NCBI GenBank assembly: GCA_002077065.1
Contig: NAJO01000007.1
Span: 682,001 to 746,000 of the forward strand
Source: Cryoendolithus antarcticus
Lineage: Eukaryota > Ascomycota > Dothideomycetes > Cladosporiales > Cladosporiaceae
Direction of reading: 5' to 3'
Length of the DNA stretch: 64,000 nucleotides
The notes beneath the pieces are model-generated. The model saw nothing but the letters and a program-made list of their open reading frames with translations. It was not told where the DNA came from and ran no database searches. Shown here piece by piece: positions 43,425 to 54,120 of this stretch (position 1 is the stretch's first letter; each line of letters starts with the position of its first letter). The translations under genes and the position numbers were made by a program.

Positions 43425-44606
43425 ATGATCCGCCCGCGTCTCCTGTCCCGTATCCCCTCCACTTCACTCACGAAGCCAGGAATCCGGACCTACGCCTCTC
43501 ACCCGCCAGGAGCCCGTCTCAACCTCCCCACAGACTTTAGCACAACCCCAATCCTAGCTCACACCTCCAAAGATGCGCTATCAAATCTCGAGCTCTCACC
43601 AGAAGCTCGCAATGGCACAGCTTCACGCCAGAACCTCTTCCAATCCATCAACTCAGCCCTCGGCCACGCCCTTCGCACAGACCAACGCACCCTCCTCTTC
43701 GGCGAGGATGTAGCCTTTGGCGGCGTCTTTCGCTGCTCCATGAAGCTCGCGGAAGAATTCGGCGACGCGCGAGTCTTCAATACGCCCTTGACTGAGCAAG
43801 GGATCGTGGGCTTCGCTGTAGGAGCTGCCATGGAGGGCATGAAGCCTATCGCGGAAGTGCAATTCGCGGACTACGTTTACCCGGCATTCGATCAGATCGT
43901 GAATGAGGCTGCGAAGTTGCGGTATCGCGCTGGGACTAATGCTGAGACGATGGGATGTGGTGGGCTGGTTGTGAGGATGCCGAGTGGAGGGGTGGGGCAT
44001 GGCGCGTTGTATCATTCGCAGTCACCGGAGTCTTTGTTTACGCATATTCCTGGCGTTCGAGTTGTCATTCCGCGATCTCCGACCCAGGCCAAGGGTTTGC
44101 TACTGGGTGCTATTGCATGTAACGATCCGGTCGTGTTTCTGGAGCCGAAGATTTTGTATCGGGCTGCTGTCGAGTATGTGCCGCAGGAGGCTTACGTTTT
44201 ACCGTTGAGCAAGGCAGAGATATTGAGAGAGGGGAAGGATGTGACGATTGTCTCGTATGGCACCCCACTGTACACGTGCTCGTCTGCCATTGCTGCGGCG
44301 GAAAGGGATTTTGGGTGCTCCGTTGAGTTGATCGATCTACGGACTGTGTACCCTTGGGACCGGCAGACAATTATGGGGTCTGTCAACAAGACGGGGAAGT
44401 GCATTGTAGTGCACGAGAGCATGGTGAATGCTGGTGTGGGTGCAGAAGTCGCCGCTACAGTGCAAGAGGGCTGTTTTCTACGACTCGAGGCGCCGGTGCA
44501 AAGGGTGGCCGGTTGGAGCACGCATGCTGGACTTGCATATGAGAAGTTCAACATCCCGGATGTTGTGAGAGTGTACGATGCGATCAAGACGGCGCTGAGC
44601 TACTGA
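43425..44606 (+). CDS. Branched-chain 2-oxoacid dehydrogenase E1 beta subunit, mitochondrial
   Basis: This intronless gene encodes 393 residues. With the alpha subunit it decarboxylates the 2-oxoacids of Leu, Ile and Val in a thiamine-diphosphate reaction in the mitochondrial matrix. An Arg/Ser-rich N-terminus (IRPRLLSRIPSTSLTKPG) is a targeting presequence. The transketolase pyrimidine-binding region carries LFGEDVAFGGVFRCS and NTPLTEQGIVGFAVGAAMEG. Then come EVQFADYVYPAFDQIVNEAAK, the LYHSQSPESLFTHIPG loop and the C-terminal domain (IDLRTVYPWD). GGVFRCS distinguishes it from the pyruvate dehydrogenase beta subunit. It converges on the RING gene. Confidence 0.95.
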   Translation: MIRPRLLSRIPSTSLTKPGIRTYASHPPGARLNLPTDFSTTPILAHTSKDALSNLELSPEARNGTASRQNLFQSINSALGHALRTDQRTLLFGEDVAFGGVFRCSMKLAEEFGDARVFNTPLTEQGIVGFAVGAAMEGMKPIAEVQFADYVYPAFDQIVNEAAKLRYRAGTNAETMGCGGLVVRMPSGGVGHGALYHSQSPESLFTHIPGVRVVIPRSPTQAKGLLLGAIACNDPVVFLEPKILYRAAVEYVPQEAYVLPLSKAEILREGKDVTIVSYGTPLYTCSSAIAAAERDFGCSVELIDLRTVYPWDRQTIMGSVNKTGKCIVVHESMVNAGVGAEVAATVQEGCFLRLEAPVQRVAGWSTHAGLAYEKFNIPDVVRVYDAIKTALSY

Positions 44607-45209
44607 TCACGAGGACGGCACGATGATTTATGAACAGTCTGCCATGAGCATGAGCAAGCTTCGAGGTTGTAGGAGACTTATCTGCGCTTGGCTATGGCTT
44701 GAAGGTCTGGACTGTACTGGTACAAGAAGACACAGCGGCTCCATCTCGGCACCAAGGTTAATTTATATCACCCTGTAGAGCCGACTTGACAGCACAATGG
44801 GGACCAGATGATTTTATGCATGACTACAAGTCATCCTGCTTCGGTGTCGTGCCTCTTCAGACGCTCTTGGAGCCGCTGACTCCCTCGGGGGTGAATGTCG
44901 CGCCACGACAGCCTGGGCCGCCGAGTGTGTCGGGCTTAAGCGTTATGATGGTGAGCCGTTGTCTAACTACCAAGAACTCCTTGCTCCGTGGACACAACGA
45001 CTCACACGCCAAATCGAAGAACACGGGAGCCTGGCTATGTTTCGGTACGATCACCCCGGTGGTACGGACGTGAACAGACACGGTGGCACATGAGATGATA
45101 CGAGAGGTGCGACGAGTGTATAGTTGCAGAAGTCTTGCATTCAGCAGAGTAAAACTGTATCTATTGCCGGAGACGATGGCAAGGTCTAGATTGAGGTACT
45201 TGCATGCGT
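44607..45209. other. Convergent intergenic region BCKDH / RING gene
   Basis: About 600 nt of 3' flanks. A roughly 90-residue plus-strand open frame here has no family signal. Nothing is supported. Confidence 0.4.
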
Positions 45210-46487
45210 TCACGTAGCAACCATAGCCGTCACGTCACCTGCAGAGATCGCGAGCTCAGCGAGTTCCTCAACCGCGGCATCAGTGATATCGCTCCCCGAG
45301 TCAGAGTCGCTCTCGTCCCCATTTCCGGTCTCTTCATCATTGTCCTCCTCAGTTTGCACATCACTCTCGAAGTCGTCAGCAGGCGCACCCTTGTACCGCC
45401 GGTTTACCAAACCATGAGGTCCCTCAATCTGAGCCACGATGCGAGCATGTCTTATTTCAGCCTCGACGACCGCGGTGACTAGTGTCGTCATGCAGCGCTG
45501 CATTGCAAGCGCATCCAGGTGTCCTTCTTCCGCCCTTTGCGACAAGATTGGCACATAAGCCCAGACAGCTTCCAGTAGGTACGCGTTATATCTTCGGGCC
45601 TCTCCCTCACTACCACGAGTTTCTGCAATGGCCCGCTTGAGCACGCTCCTCACACGGCTGAACAGAGGGTGTATCGCTATATGTGTTGGCCACTCACGGC
45701 TATAGCTGTTGGGCTGTCGTTGGCATTCCACATCGATGGTGTTGTGTAGCGCTCCCATGCTGCGACCCGCGCTGACCCTGACCACCTGCATCGAATCATG
45801 AGACGGTACAGTGCGTCGTAGGGCGCTGGGGAAATCGTATGTCGTCCATATCACTCGCTGTGGCGCCTGCAAGTACATGAATTCGCGCCAGCCGTACAGG
45901 GCATCGCCAGTGGTCCGGATCCACTCGTGTTCAATTTTGAGATCTGACCTCTTGAGCGGAACCTGCGACTCACATATCAGGACTTCCAATCTCGATAGTT
46001 GCCCTGTGAAATCTGCAAAGATCGTCACGATCTCGCTTTCATCGAGAACCACACCCTCGGTGAGACCCTTGACGTTGATGCTCAGGATAGCATCGATGCG
46101 AGGCCACAGCTTTTGATTGTGATATGAGAGGTGGGAATAGATAGCCCGTCTGCATGATGGGCAACTGTTGTGCTCCCTAAGCCAGGTGATGATGCAGTTC
46201 TTGCAGAAAACGTGGGTCTTATGGAGCACCACAGGCTCACGTTCATCAGTCAATTGCTCTATGCAGATAGCGCAATCTAGGCTTGCCTTACATGTCGGTG
46301 GCAGCTTCGCCATGCGGGTTATTGGTGTATCGATGAGAAACTTGTATCGACGAGGGAGCGCAGTGAAGGTTGCCATGTCTTGCGGACCCGTCATAATGCA
46401 GTTGCCGAGTGTTCGCAGTACGACCGAGATGAGGCGCAAAAGCAGTGAGGCGGCTTCTCCGAGGATCGAGAGGCAGACGTGTGTCAT
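45210..46487 (-). CDS. RING-finger protein, probable E3 ubiquitin ligase
   Basis: The ATG at 46487 gives 425 residues; ATGs at 46394 and 46376 are possible alternatives (the last has the better context). The RING domain begins CAICIEQL, continues LHKTHVFCKNCIITWL and ends HNSCPSC. It is a variant with His in place of the third Cys ligand. The rest is helical-looking with no other recognised domain. The C-terminal 70 residues are highly acidic (ESDVQTEEDNDEETGNGDES). Substrate and partner ligases are unknown. Single-RING proteins of this layout are numerous and rapidly evolving in filamentous ascomycetes, so an orthologue name is not offered. Confidence 0.75.
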   Translation of the reverse strand: MTHVCLSILGEAASLLLRLISVVLRTLGNCIMTGPQDMATFTALPRRYKFLIDTPITRMAKLPPTCKASLDCAICIEQLTDEREPVVLHKTHVFCKNCIITWLREHNSCPSCRRAIYSHLSYHNQKLWPRIDAILSINVKGLTEGVVLDESEIVTIFADFTGQLSRLEVLICESQVPLKRSDLKIEHEWIRTTGDALYGWREFMYLQAPQRVIWTTYDFPSALRRTVPSHDSMQVVRVSAGRSMGALHNTIDVECQRQPNSYSREWPTHIAIHPLFSRVRSVLKRAIAETRGSEGEARRYNAYLLEAVWAYVPILSQRAEEGHLDALAMQRCMTTLVTAVVEAEIRHARIVAQIEGPHGLVNRRYKGAPADDFESDVQTEEDNDEETGNGDESDSDSGSDITDAAVEELAELAISAGDVTAMVAT

Positions 46488-47185
46488 CTGGAGTGCTTTG
46501 AACGGTGATATCACCTTCGTGACTTGATCCGAGAGACGGTCTGCTCTGATGTGATGGTAGAAAAGAAAGTGACAGGGTGTTTTTAGAGTAGAGGTCAACC
46601 ACCTACCTTGCCATCCTCAGATAGGGGTATCTGTCCTCGAACAACGATTATCAATTCGGCCGCAGCGGACTGGCATCGAGCTTGAGGACGCCTCCGTCAC
46701 AGGCGGATATCTTGACAGCCCACGATCAACGCCATTGCCGAAAGCTTCGATACTGCTGAGGAATGCATCCGCAAGAACTCCAAACCCGCGAGCCATCAGG
46801 GATTCTCCAACCCAAAGACAAGGAAATTCACTCAGTCCACAATGTTGATGTTTTTCGAGTCACAGAAGGTATGTAGTAAGGGTTGTGATGGCATGCCCTG
46901 GTGCCATCAAGCGGTCCCGACCAGCTGGCTCGATCTCCACTCCCGGCGAACCTAGCATAGCTTGTAAGAATTTCAGAATTAGCTGATTTCTCTAGCAAAT
47001 GATATCGATGCTGATGACCTTTGGGGGTATGACCTTCGCAACACTAGCAAAAGTAGCCATAGCCAGAAGCCGTTAGCACACAAGTGGGAGGCATGAACGT
47101 TCGAGCAATAGCAGCGCCACCAATGAAGGCTCAAATCCTGTACACGATACAAGTATGCATAATACGCTGATGACCGACTTAGTGA
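46488..47185. other. Intergenic region
   Basis: About 0.7 kb between the RING gene promoter and the 3' end of the small mitochondrial-type gene. No feature is recognised. Confidence 0.4.
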
Positions 47186-47518
47186 TCAATCAGACTTTCC
47201 ATGAGGGTGGTCTTTCTCGTGCTGCTCTGCAGTCTCTTTTTGCAGGTCCTCAATGTGCTCATCGTGGTCGTTGATCTTTTCTTTGTCCGCGGCGGTGTTT
47301 GACTCTGAGCTCGAGGCTAGCTCCTCGTGCCATTCACCCTTGCCCTGCTTCTGCTTCTCGATCTGCTCGTGCTTGATTCGATCGAGTTCCTCCGGGGTGC
47401 GGTCGGCATCCTCTTTGAGTCGCAATGCTGGAGCTTGCGTAAACCTCCGCATGGGAACAAGAGGAGCTCGAACAAAGTTGGGCTGTGCCCGGTGGCTGAG
47501 CCGAGTGAATGTCCTCAT
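47186..47518 (-). CDS. Small conserved-looking mitochondrial-type protein
   Basis: The single-exon frame encodes 110 residues. The N-terminus (RTFTRLSHRAQPNFVRAPLV, then MRRFTQAP) is Arg-rich, lacks acids and looks like a mitochondrial presequence with an MPP-type cleavage context. The rest is very polar and charged, EDADRTPEELDRIKHEQIEK followed by acidic/His-rich HDEHIEDLQ and ending EKDHPHGKSD. It is predicted helical or disordered with no membrane span. I recall similar short proteins in ascomycetes but cannot name a function. It is divergent from the NMNAT gene. Confidence 0.72.
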   Translation of the reverse strand: MRTFTRLSHRAQPNFVRAPLVPMRRFTQAPALRLKEDADRTPEELDRIKHEQIEKQKQGKGEWHEELASSSESNTAADKEKINDHDEHIEDLQKETAEQHEKDHPHGKSD

Positions 47519-48394
47519 CTTGAATGATCTCGATCAAGCGTGACTTCTTAGGAACTGCCTGTGGTGCTGTAAGTCTCGGAGCTGCTGCGAACGAAAGAGA
47601 ATCAAGCTTACAGTTGTTCGACTGTGTGGATCGAGTAGGTGTTGTAGCACGTATCACTCTCCGGTGGTTCAAGGACTTCACGAGAGGGTGACAAGCTACC
47701 CTGCGGTAAGACGAAAGCGTGCAAGAAGTCGTCCCGAAGTGCTGTGAAGCTCGCCAGCTACCTTATCCATGCAGGCCGTATCACCATGATCGCCCATGAC
47801 GTCGCGGCGCTCGTGCCTGCATTACCATGATTTGAAGATAGCAATCCTTCTGGAGTCAGAACGAAGCATGCCATACGGGAAAGGAAGCAGTTACGCTTCT
47901 AATGCTCACCCTCGAAATGGAGAATAGACGTGGTACCCGCAATTGACGTCCACGATAGAGTTCAGCGAGAGCGGTGATGTAGCCATTGGCATTATAAGAC
48001 ACCCCCTTTGTCCGCCCCCAGGCAACCCCCACCTCGAACTTAACTCAGCATCACTGTCAGATTGGTAAGTGACGGGCCACCGGCACATGCATGCAACTAC
48101 CGGACTTCATTCAAACAACATCACATCATTCATCATAGATCAGTCCACAGCTTCATCACTCCGTAAACGCTAGTCGAACCCGCAACCCTGTCTTCCCGAT
48201 CAGTCTGGGCCTCCGCCTCGCACTTGACACGGCCTCACGTGCCCACCCACTACCTTCGACTCACACCTTTGTTTGCTCTCCAACCCTCATATACCCGAGT
48301 TCGCGATCACCTTCCGGCGTACTCCACTCGACCGATACTCCGAAAGCTACTGCCTCTGGACCTCCCTCTACAACATCGCTGCCGTCCCGCAGGC
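47519..48394. other. Divergent promoter region, small mitochondrial-type gene / NMNAT
   Basis: About 0.88 kb. The part next to NMNAT is open in frame from a TTG at 48224, but no ATG occurs in that frame before 48395, so it is read as a leader. Confidence 0.4.
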
Positions 48395-49315
48395 ATGACA
48401 GACGACGTGCGTGGAGACATGACAATGTCCGAATATGAGTTCCCACACAGCAGGCTGCGCCGCCGGATCGAAGACCCAAATCGAACACCTCTGGTTCTCA
48501 TAGCCTGTGGCTCCTTCTCGCCACTCACGTTCCTCCACCTGCGCATGTTCGAGATGGCCGCTGATTACGCGCGCTTCAACACCGAGTTCGAGGTGGTTGG
48601 AGCCTACCTATCGTGTGTGGGCGATGCATACAAGAAGACTGGCCTAGTGAAGGCAGAGCACAGAATCAACATGTGTTCACTGGCTGTAGCTCAGAGCAGC
48701 TGGATCGCGGTGGACCCTTGGGAGGCTTTGCATAGCGAGTACCTCGAGACGGCGAAGGTACTGGATCATTTCGATCATGAGATCAATACAGTACTGGATG
48801 GTGTCGCCACACCAGTGGGTAGGAAGAAGTGTCATATTGCGCTGTTGGCCGGGGCAGATCTCATCCAGACCATGAGCACGCCAGGAGTCTGGGCGCCGAA
48901 AGATATTGATTACATCCTGAAGACTTACGGGGCATTCATCGTAGAGGTGAGACGCTGCCAGTACTAACGATAAAACAAATGACTGACACATCTACAGCGA
49001 TCCGGCACAGACATCGATGAAGCACTTTCAGCACTACAGGAGTGGAAGGAGAAGATTTGGGTCATCCAACAGCTGGTTCAGAACGACATCTCATCCACCA
49101 AAATCCGATTGTTCCGTCGCCGCGACATGTCGATTCGCTACCTGGTACCCGAGCCTGTTGTGGACTATATCGAAGACCACAACCTATACGACGAAGATGG
49201 TGTCGCGAGCACAAGCAGCGATGGCAAGGGTAAGGAGCGTAACAAGCCTGGTGAGAGCAAGGGTGTGGCTTCTGCGTCTGCTTCCGCAGCTGGCAGCAGT
49301 GCCAATGCAGGATAG
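48395..49315 (+). CDS. Nicotinamide/nicotinate mononucleotide adenylyltransferase
   Basis: The model is join(48395..48946,48998..49315), giving 289 residues. The 51-nt intron (GTGAGA to CTACAG, with a TACTAAC branch site) joins AFIVE to RSGTDIDEA. The enzyme condenses NMN or NaMN with ATP to make NAD or its deamido form. The nucleotidyltransferase signature GSFSPLTFLHLRMFE contains the (T/H)xxH-type phosphate-binding motif in fungal form. The second signature ISSTKIRLFRRR follows near residue 210. GADLIQTMSTPGVWAP and YLVPEPVVDYI are also family segments. The Ser/Lys/Ala-rich C-terminal tail is not conserved. The ATG at 48395 is chosen over a later Met at MSEYEF. Confidence 0.94.
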
Positions 49316-49686
49316 AAGTGAATGTGCGTGATGACGAAGTTATGATGGAATGATGGACGGTGGCGAGTTGCGAGCCGGTCAAGATGGCTTCATCGCATTC
49401 GCTTGACTAAGGTGTTACACGCGACGCTGATTCAGTGCAAATGTACGGGGCAGAACGCAGAGATACCAATAGTACAAGCAGGGAGCAATCCATATGTGTA
49501 CCTTGCCTGCGAGCTGCGCGTAATCTTAGTGCCGGCCTTGGCAGCTGAAGTCGAGACAAGGTGGATTGTTGCCTGATCGTTTCGCTGGGCAAGTGCGAGC
49601 CGGAGTACTGTTTGAAGACAACCGAGCTGCCACATCGCAGTGGCTCAAAGAGTAACAAGTACAGTACGGGTATCACATAATGCATG
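49316..49686. other. Intergenic region after NMNAT
   Basis: About 370 nt of convergent 3' flank. Nothing is recognised. Confidence 0.35.
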
Positions 49687-50303
49687 TCAACCACTGGCCG
49701 CCCCAGTGCTTCCCAAGCCTTCCCAAAACCGCTTCAACCCACCTACCTTCTCCCTCTTCGGCCTTCGCTCCCACTCTGCGATCTCCCTTCTCTCACTTCC
49801 ACCACTTACCTTCATCTTCTTGCTGAACTTCCATACAAGCACCCCGACACCAGCACTGCCATCTTTCCTCCTCGCTCTGATCTCCCTCGCCTTCCTCTCC
49901 AACCACACCCTCAACCCTTCCTTCAACCTCTCCCTCTCGAGCTGACGCTTCCTCTCTACAAGCCCGCCACCTCCCCAAACGAAGTCTCCCGATCTGCGAT
50001 CTACGCGGCAGCACTCCTTGGGTAGGATGTTGGCAGCTACGAGGGAGGAGAGCTTCGGTCGACGTTGCAAAGAGCGACTGAGGCGGATGCAGACCAGTGA
50101 CCAGTGAAGGCGGCGAGCAGCGAGATGAGTGCGAGAGAGATAAATGTTCGAGGTCGGGGGCTGGAGGGTCTGCAGGGGTGGACGGAGCGGAAGAAGATGG
50201 GCAAGAGAGCTGAGGGAGTACTTTAGACGGAGGGCATGTAGGTGGGGATCGAGGGAAAGGAGACGTAAGGATCGGGACGTCTGTACTCACGCTCCATCAG
50301 CAT
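49687..50303 (-). CDS. Candidate small three-exon protein with one membrane segment
   Basis: A phase-consistent model is complement(join(49687..49993,50041..50209,50291..50303)), giving 162 residues. Introns are 81 nt (GTGAGT to CTCAG) and 47 nt (GTAGCT to TCGCAG). The spliced product starts MLMEPLLPIFF, has a hydrophobic segment (FISLALISLLAAFTG, about residue 27), then SGDFVWGGGGLVERKR. A long basic/acidic helix follows (QLERERLKEGLRVWLERKAR), then a Lys/Arg/Glu-rich end. That is a single-span membrane protein with a charged tail. I recognise no family. The coherent switch between three frames at good splice sites is the evidence; no homology support is available. Confidence 0.42.
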
Positions 50304-53233
50304 GTATGATTAGATATGGAAGTAGTTGGTGCCACTGACCCGAGACAATGCGAGAAGCTCGGGGATATCCAAAAAACAAAGTATCTGTAGTGTGAGCTCG
50401 TCTGGTAGGTTGCCGAGGCTAAGGACCGTCATCTTTAGGTAACTTCCCGATCGAGTACGCGAGCAAGGTGGTTAGACGCGGCGGTGATGTGAGATGGAGT
50501 GAGCTGCAGCACCTGGACTTGTTTGGCGACCGCATGACGTCTGAGCTTCAAACAAGCGCGCGCGGCTACTGAGGCAGGAGCGAAAATTGGCACGTGCTGC
50601 GCACATGCGCGACATCAAACAATACTGGAACACCCCTGAAACTGACAGACAGCGAGGGGGCACATTACGCGCCTTGGTGCCCATAGTCACAGTTCCTAGA
50701 GCCGCCGATCTGGACTGGAATCGATGATGTCGCTTGGAGAGCGAACTTGGCCTGTCCTACTCCTGGCCTTATGCAGCACCAGCTACCGGGTAGCTCACGA
50801 GGTCTCGCTCTGCATGAACGACAAAATAGCTAATGACTAGCTTTGATCCATAGTCACTCCTTCAAGGATGACGAGCTCGTAGGATCTTGTCATGCTCTAC
50901 TGGCCTAGGCGAGGGGATCTCTGGGCCACACGTTGCCAACGATCGAACCTTCAAGGTGTCCCCAAGACCAGAGCGCTTCATGATTGCAACATGAATGGAC
51001 AGGCGAACTCTTCCATCATCACGAGATTTCGCAAGTGTCACGAATGATGTTGCTACGCCGACTCGAAACGTTCATCGTTCTGCTGTGCTCCGCACGTGGA
51101 GCTGCAGGTACCCATCTGTACGTCTGCCGCCGGTCGATACTGATTCTCATTGGCCTGCACTTTCGTAGAAATGCCAGCGCACCAATGGTGGCAGGTCGGT
51201 CGCACGATCCCGCTCTAGCCGCCTTCGCCTCAGGCGACCAGCACTTCATGCAGGTCATCGACTGCCCGCAGTGGGCCCTCCCGGCCCAGCGTTTGCTTTC
51301 ATTCACATGACGGAGCTCTGCTGCTGTAGTGCCAAGCTCGACACCGACGTCAGCTGGCAAATTCGACCACGCTGCTTGTTCGAAGGTACGTTGCTACGGC
51401 GCTTGCACAGCTCGCTTTCGTTACCCCTTAACTGCTGCACTGTGCCCGGAGTCTACAGCTCGGTATTTCGGCTAGTTATGTTTACCGCTGGAGCTCACAG
51501 ACACGGAGTGCAGCCCGTGGCAAGTCTCGCACCAGCATGCGCGCGATTGGCGGTGCACGGTCTTCCAGCCTCCTCCCGAGGCGATTATGCATTGTAATAT
51601 ATCGACTGGCTCTGAGTCGTCCTGCGCGTGCTCTTGAGGGCTGCGTGGGTCACTCGAGAGGTACGGATGTATCGTGGCAACTGTCAAAGCAGCGTCTTGG
51701 TCTCATTGGGTCGCTAGGCTGCAGAGCCGTGCTCTAGTACCCTCATGCCACTCAGGTATAGCATTGACCGCTTTCAAGTTGCTGAGACAGGCGTTTCCAT
51801 CCAAGCAACGTAACATAGGTACAGTGTAGCGCTCGAATCAGGTCACTCCGATCGCAGACCGGTGAAGAAATTGTAGCAGAAGGGGGTTCGGTCATCCAGT
51901 GGCACGTATCAGAATGGCGCTCGGTATCACGGAATTTCTTGCTGACCTGCTCGGACGCATTTGCAGATAGCCTTTTGCTGATCCACCATACTCTGGATGC
52001 CACGTCACAGAGCGGAGAAGGTCTGGTCGAACCTAGCGCACTCATGCCACCGATCTGAGGAAAGTCCTTCCCCAAAGAGGCTTGCTCAGCATCCGCCCCT
52101 ACCCTTCCACCAGCGTGGATCCCAGTCACCACTCTATCGTTTGCAGCTCGGGCGAATCAAGCAAGACGCATGTCGCTATGTTGACGGCTCGTTGCATTAG
52201 TCTTGGACGGAAAACAATCACATGAGTGTCAGCAAGCGGGCGATCCCACTCGTCCGCATGCATGGGCACTCACTGGGCATACCAATGAGAGGAGCTGCTC
52301 ACGCCGAGCGTGGCCTCCTCACGAGCCGTCCGTGACAGCCGGCGGTCCTCAATGGCGGGTCGCGTCGTTGGACCTGCTCGTGCTTGTGAAGGCATAGGGT
52401 GTTTGCAGGGGTCGGTCCAAAGCACCTTCATGCACGCCATGAAGTCTCTGCATCAGCGGGCATCGCAACTGGCCATGCTATCGAGGCACAGCAAGGGCCA
52501 ACCGGGTATTGCTCACTTTGGTTCGTGCTGGAGATCTTGGGAGTCTTGCTGCAGTCACCGCGCGCCTGCAGCAAGAGGCTGGCGTGGGCTAGTGCCAAGA
52601 TATATCAAGCCGCATCTCCACCCAAAGCCAGATCGTGTTGGCCTCAGGCTTGACAAACCGGCGGCAGTGTTCCGTCAGCGTTGCTAGCAAAGGCCATGTC
52701 ACGGGACTTGACCAACGGCTCGCAGATGTAGCAGGACACTGTGCACAAGGCCAATGGCCTTGAGGGACCGGTCTTGACTCGTGCACAGCCATTGGGAAGC
52801 ACGTGACCCATACTACACCTCACTTGCCCTTCAAACACACTTCAGCCGGCCGAACACCAACGAACTCACGTTGAGCGTCATCCTGGTCAGTGTGCCCGTA
52901 CCGAGGGATAAGGAAGCATGAAGGCAACACCTCCCGACTACCTCCATAGGCGGAGACGCAGCCACGACGATGGCGATCGCGCAGACCGCACTATCGAGAC
53001 GCAGGGTAGGCTCGACGGATGCCCCGTACGTGCCATTGTACTTTGCCGGTGAAGGTCCTCTAGCTTCATACGGGGTGATCCGCCCTCCCCGAAGCATTCT
53101 GTTGGCTAAGTGCAAGCGAAGCATCGGGTGATGGCAAGCGATGGTGCACCATGTGGGGCCCTGAGCGGGACAATGCTCGCCGTCGACCAGACAGTGTGTG
53201 CGCTGGCATGAGCGCGGAGGGTGGAAGGGAAAG
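50304..53233. other. Gene-poor 2.9 kb stretch
   Basis: No frame here shows a family signature. A few short coding-like pieces with splice donors exist, such as an ATG at 51308 opening a Cys-bearing segment that reaches a GTACGT donor at 51386. None could be built into a convincing gene. No transposase, terminal repeat or simple-repeat array is visible. Confidence 0.35.
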
Positions 53234-53240
53234 TATAAAA
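53234..53240 (+). promoter_or_regulatory. TATA box upstream of the MCYYD-family gene
   Basis: TATAAAA is followed by a pyrimidine-rich leader. The start codon is 366 nt downstream, and a GTAAGT donor at 53353 suggests that part of the leader is an intron in the 5' UTR. Confidence 0.4.
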
Positions 53241-53605
53241 GGCCTGTCGAGGTCGACGGTAGATGCTCTTCCTCTTCCTCATCTTCATCGTCCTTTCACA
53301 GCCAGCCATCCTCAACACTCCTCATCTACCGATCGTCATCATCATCACTAGCGTAAGTCACACATACGCTCTTCCTCCTCAAGCAAGCCTTGGGCTTGGC
53401 CGGTCGACCATCATCGGCCGTCTCGCCTTCAACGGTGTCTGCTCAACGTAGAAACTTTCCCTTCGGTCCTGTCAGTGGCTGATATGAGTGGCCAGCATCA
53501 ACTCTCTATACACCAATCCTCAACGACTCACGTCATCCACAAGCAAGTGCACTTCCTGGGCTCCACTCTCAAACAACGGCACTGACCTCCGATAGCTGGT
53601 TTACG

Positions 53606-53994
53606 ATGTGTTACTATGATTCATACTCACTTGCCTGCAAGGACTGGAAGTGGGGCAATTTTCGCCAACATTGCCAAAAGGAGTACCGCATGGGTGAAAC
53701 GTGTGGCATGAAGGTATGATATCCCGCTCAAGTCCGTCAGGTCTCTAACTCGTTCAGATGATCTACCAGACTATCTCGCTTCCCGAGAAGTGCAAGCTGT
53801 GTCAAAGAATCGAAGCGAAGCAGCGTCGGCTCGCCAAGCACAAGGAGGATATTGGGAGATGGGCCCAACATCCAAATCAGTACAAGGCCAGCATAGCGAA
53901 AGCGTTGGAAGAGATTAAGGAGCTGACCAGCGAGATTCAATCCCTTGTGGCCGACAAGGCCGCTAGGTACAATATGATTGGGAGTCGTCGTTGA
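53606..53994 (+). CDS. Small Cys-rich MCYYD-family fungal protein
   Basis: The model is join(53606..53713,53758..53994), giving 114 residues; the intron is 44 nt (GTATGA to TTCAG). Exon 1 begins MCYYDSYSLACKDWKWGNF and ends RMGETCGMK; exon 2 begins MIYQTISLPEKCKLCQRIE. I recall this layout (MCYYD, CxDWKWGNFRxHC, YRMGETCGMK, KCxxCxKIE) from small uncharacterised ascomycete proteins. Seven cysteines, the last two as CKLC, plus His suggest metal binding, which is inference. The rest is a charged coiled-coil-like helix (KALEEIKELTSEIQSLVADK). There is no signal peptide. A 5'-truncated relative lies at 56971-57087. Confidence 0.78.
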
Positions 53995-54120
53995 AGGCAG
54001 TGCTCTCGTGCATCGATCAAGTGTCACGATCGGCAGCGCTAATGGCCGTAGGAATGGCGGCGCTACCAAGCAAGCGCTCGCTCGGAACGGGATACCTGTC
54101 AAGCGTGAATTATCGATTGG

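Noticed and set aside
51019..51597. Overlapping frames of about 110 residues on both strands, one with a Cys-rich segment
   Set aside because: Neither strand gives a consistent multi-exon product and there is no family signal; mentioned only in the gap entry.
53263..53451. Plus-strand frame starting MLFLFLIFIVLSQP that looks like a signal peptide
   Set aside because: The hydrophobic run comes from a pyrimidine-rich leader just after a TATA box; a GTAAGT donor interrupts it, and it is better read as 5' UTR of the MCYYD gene.
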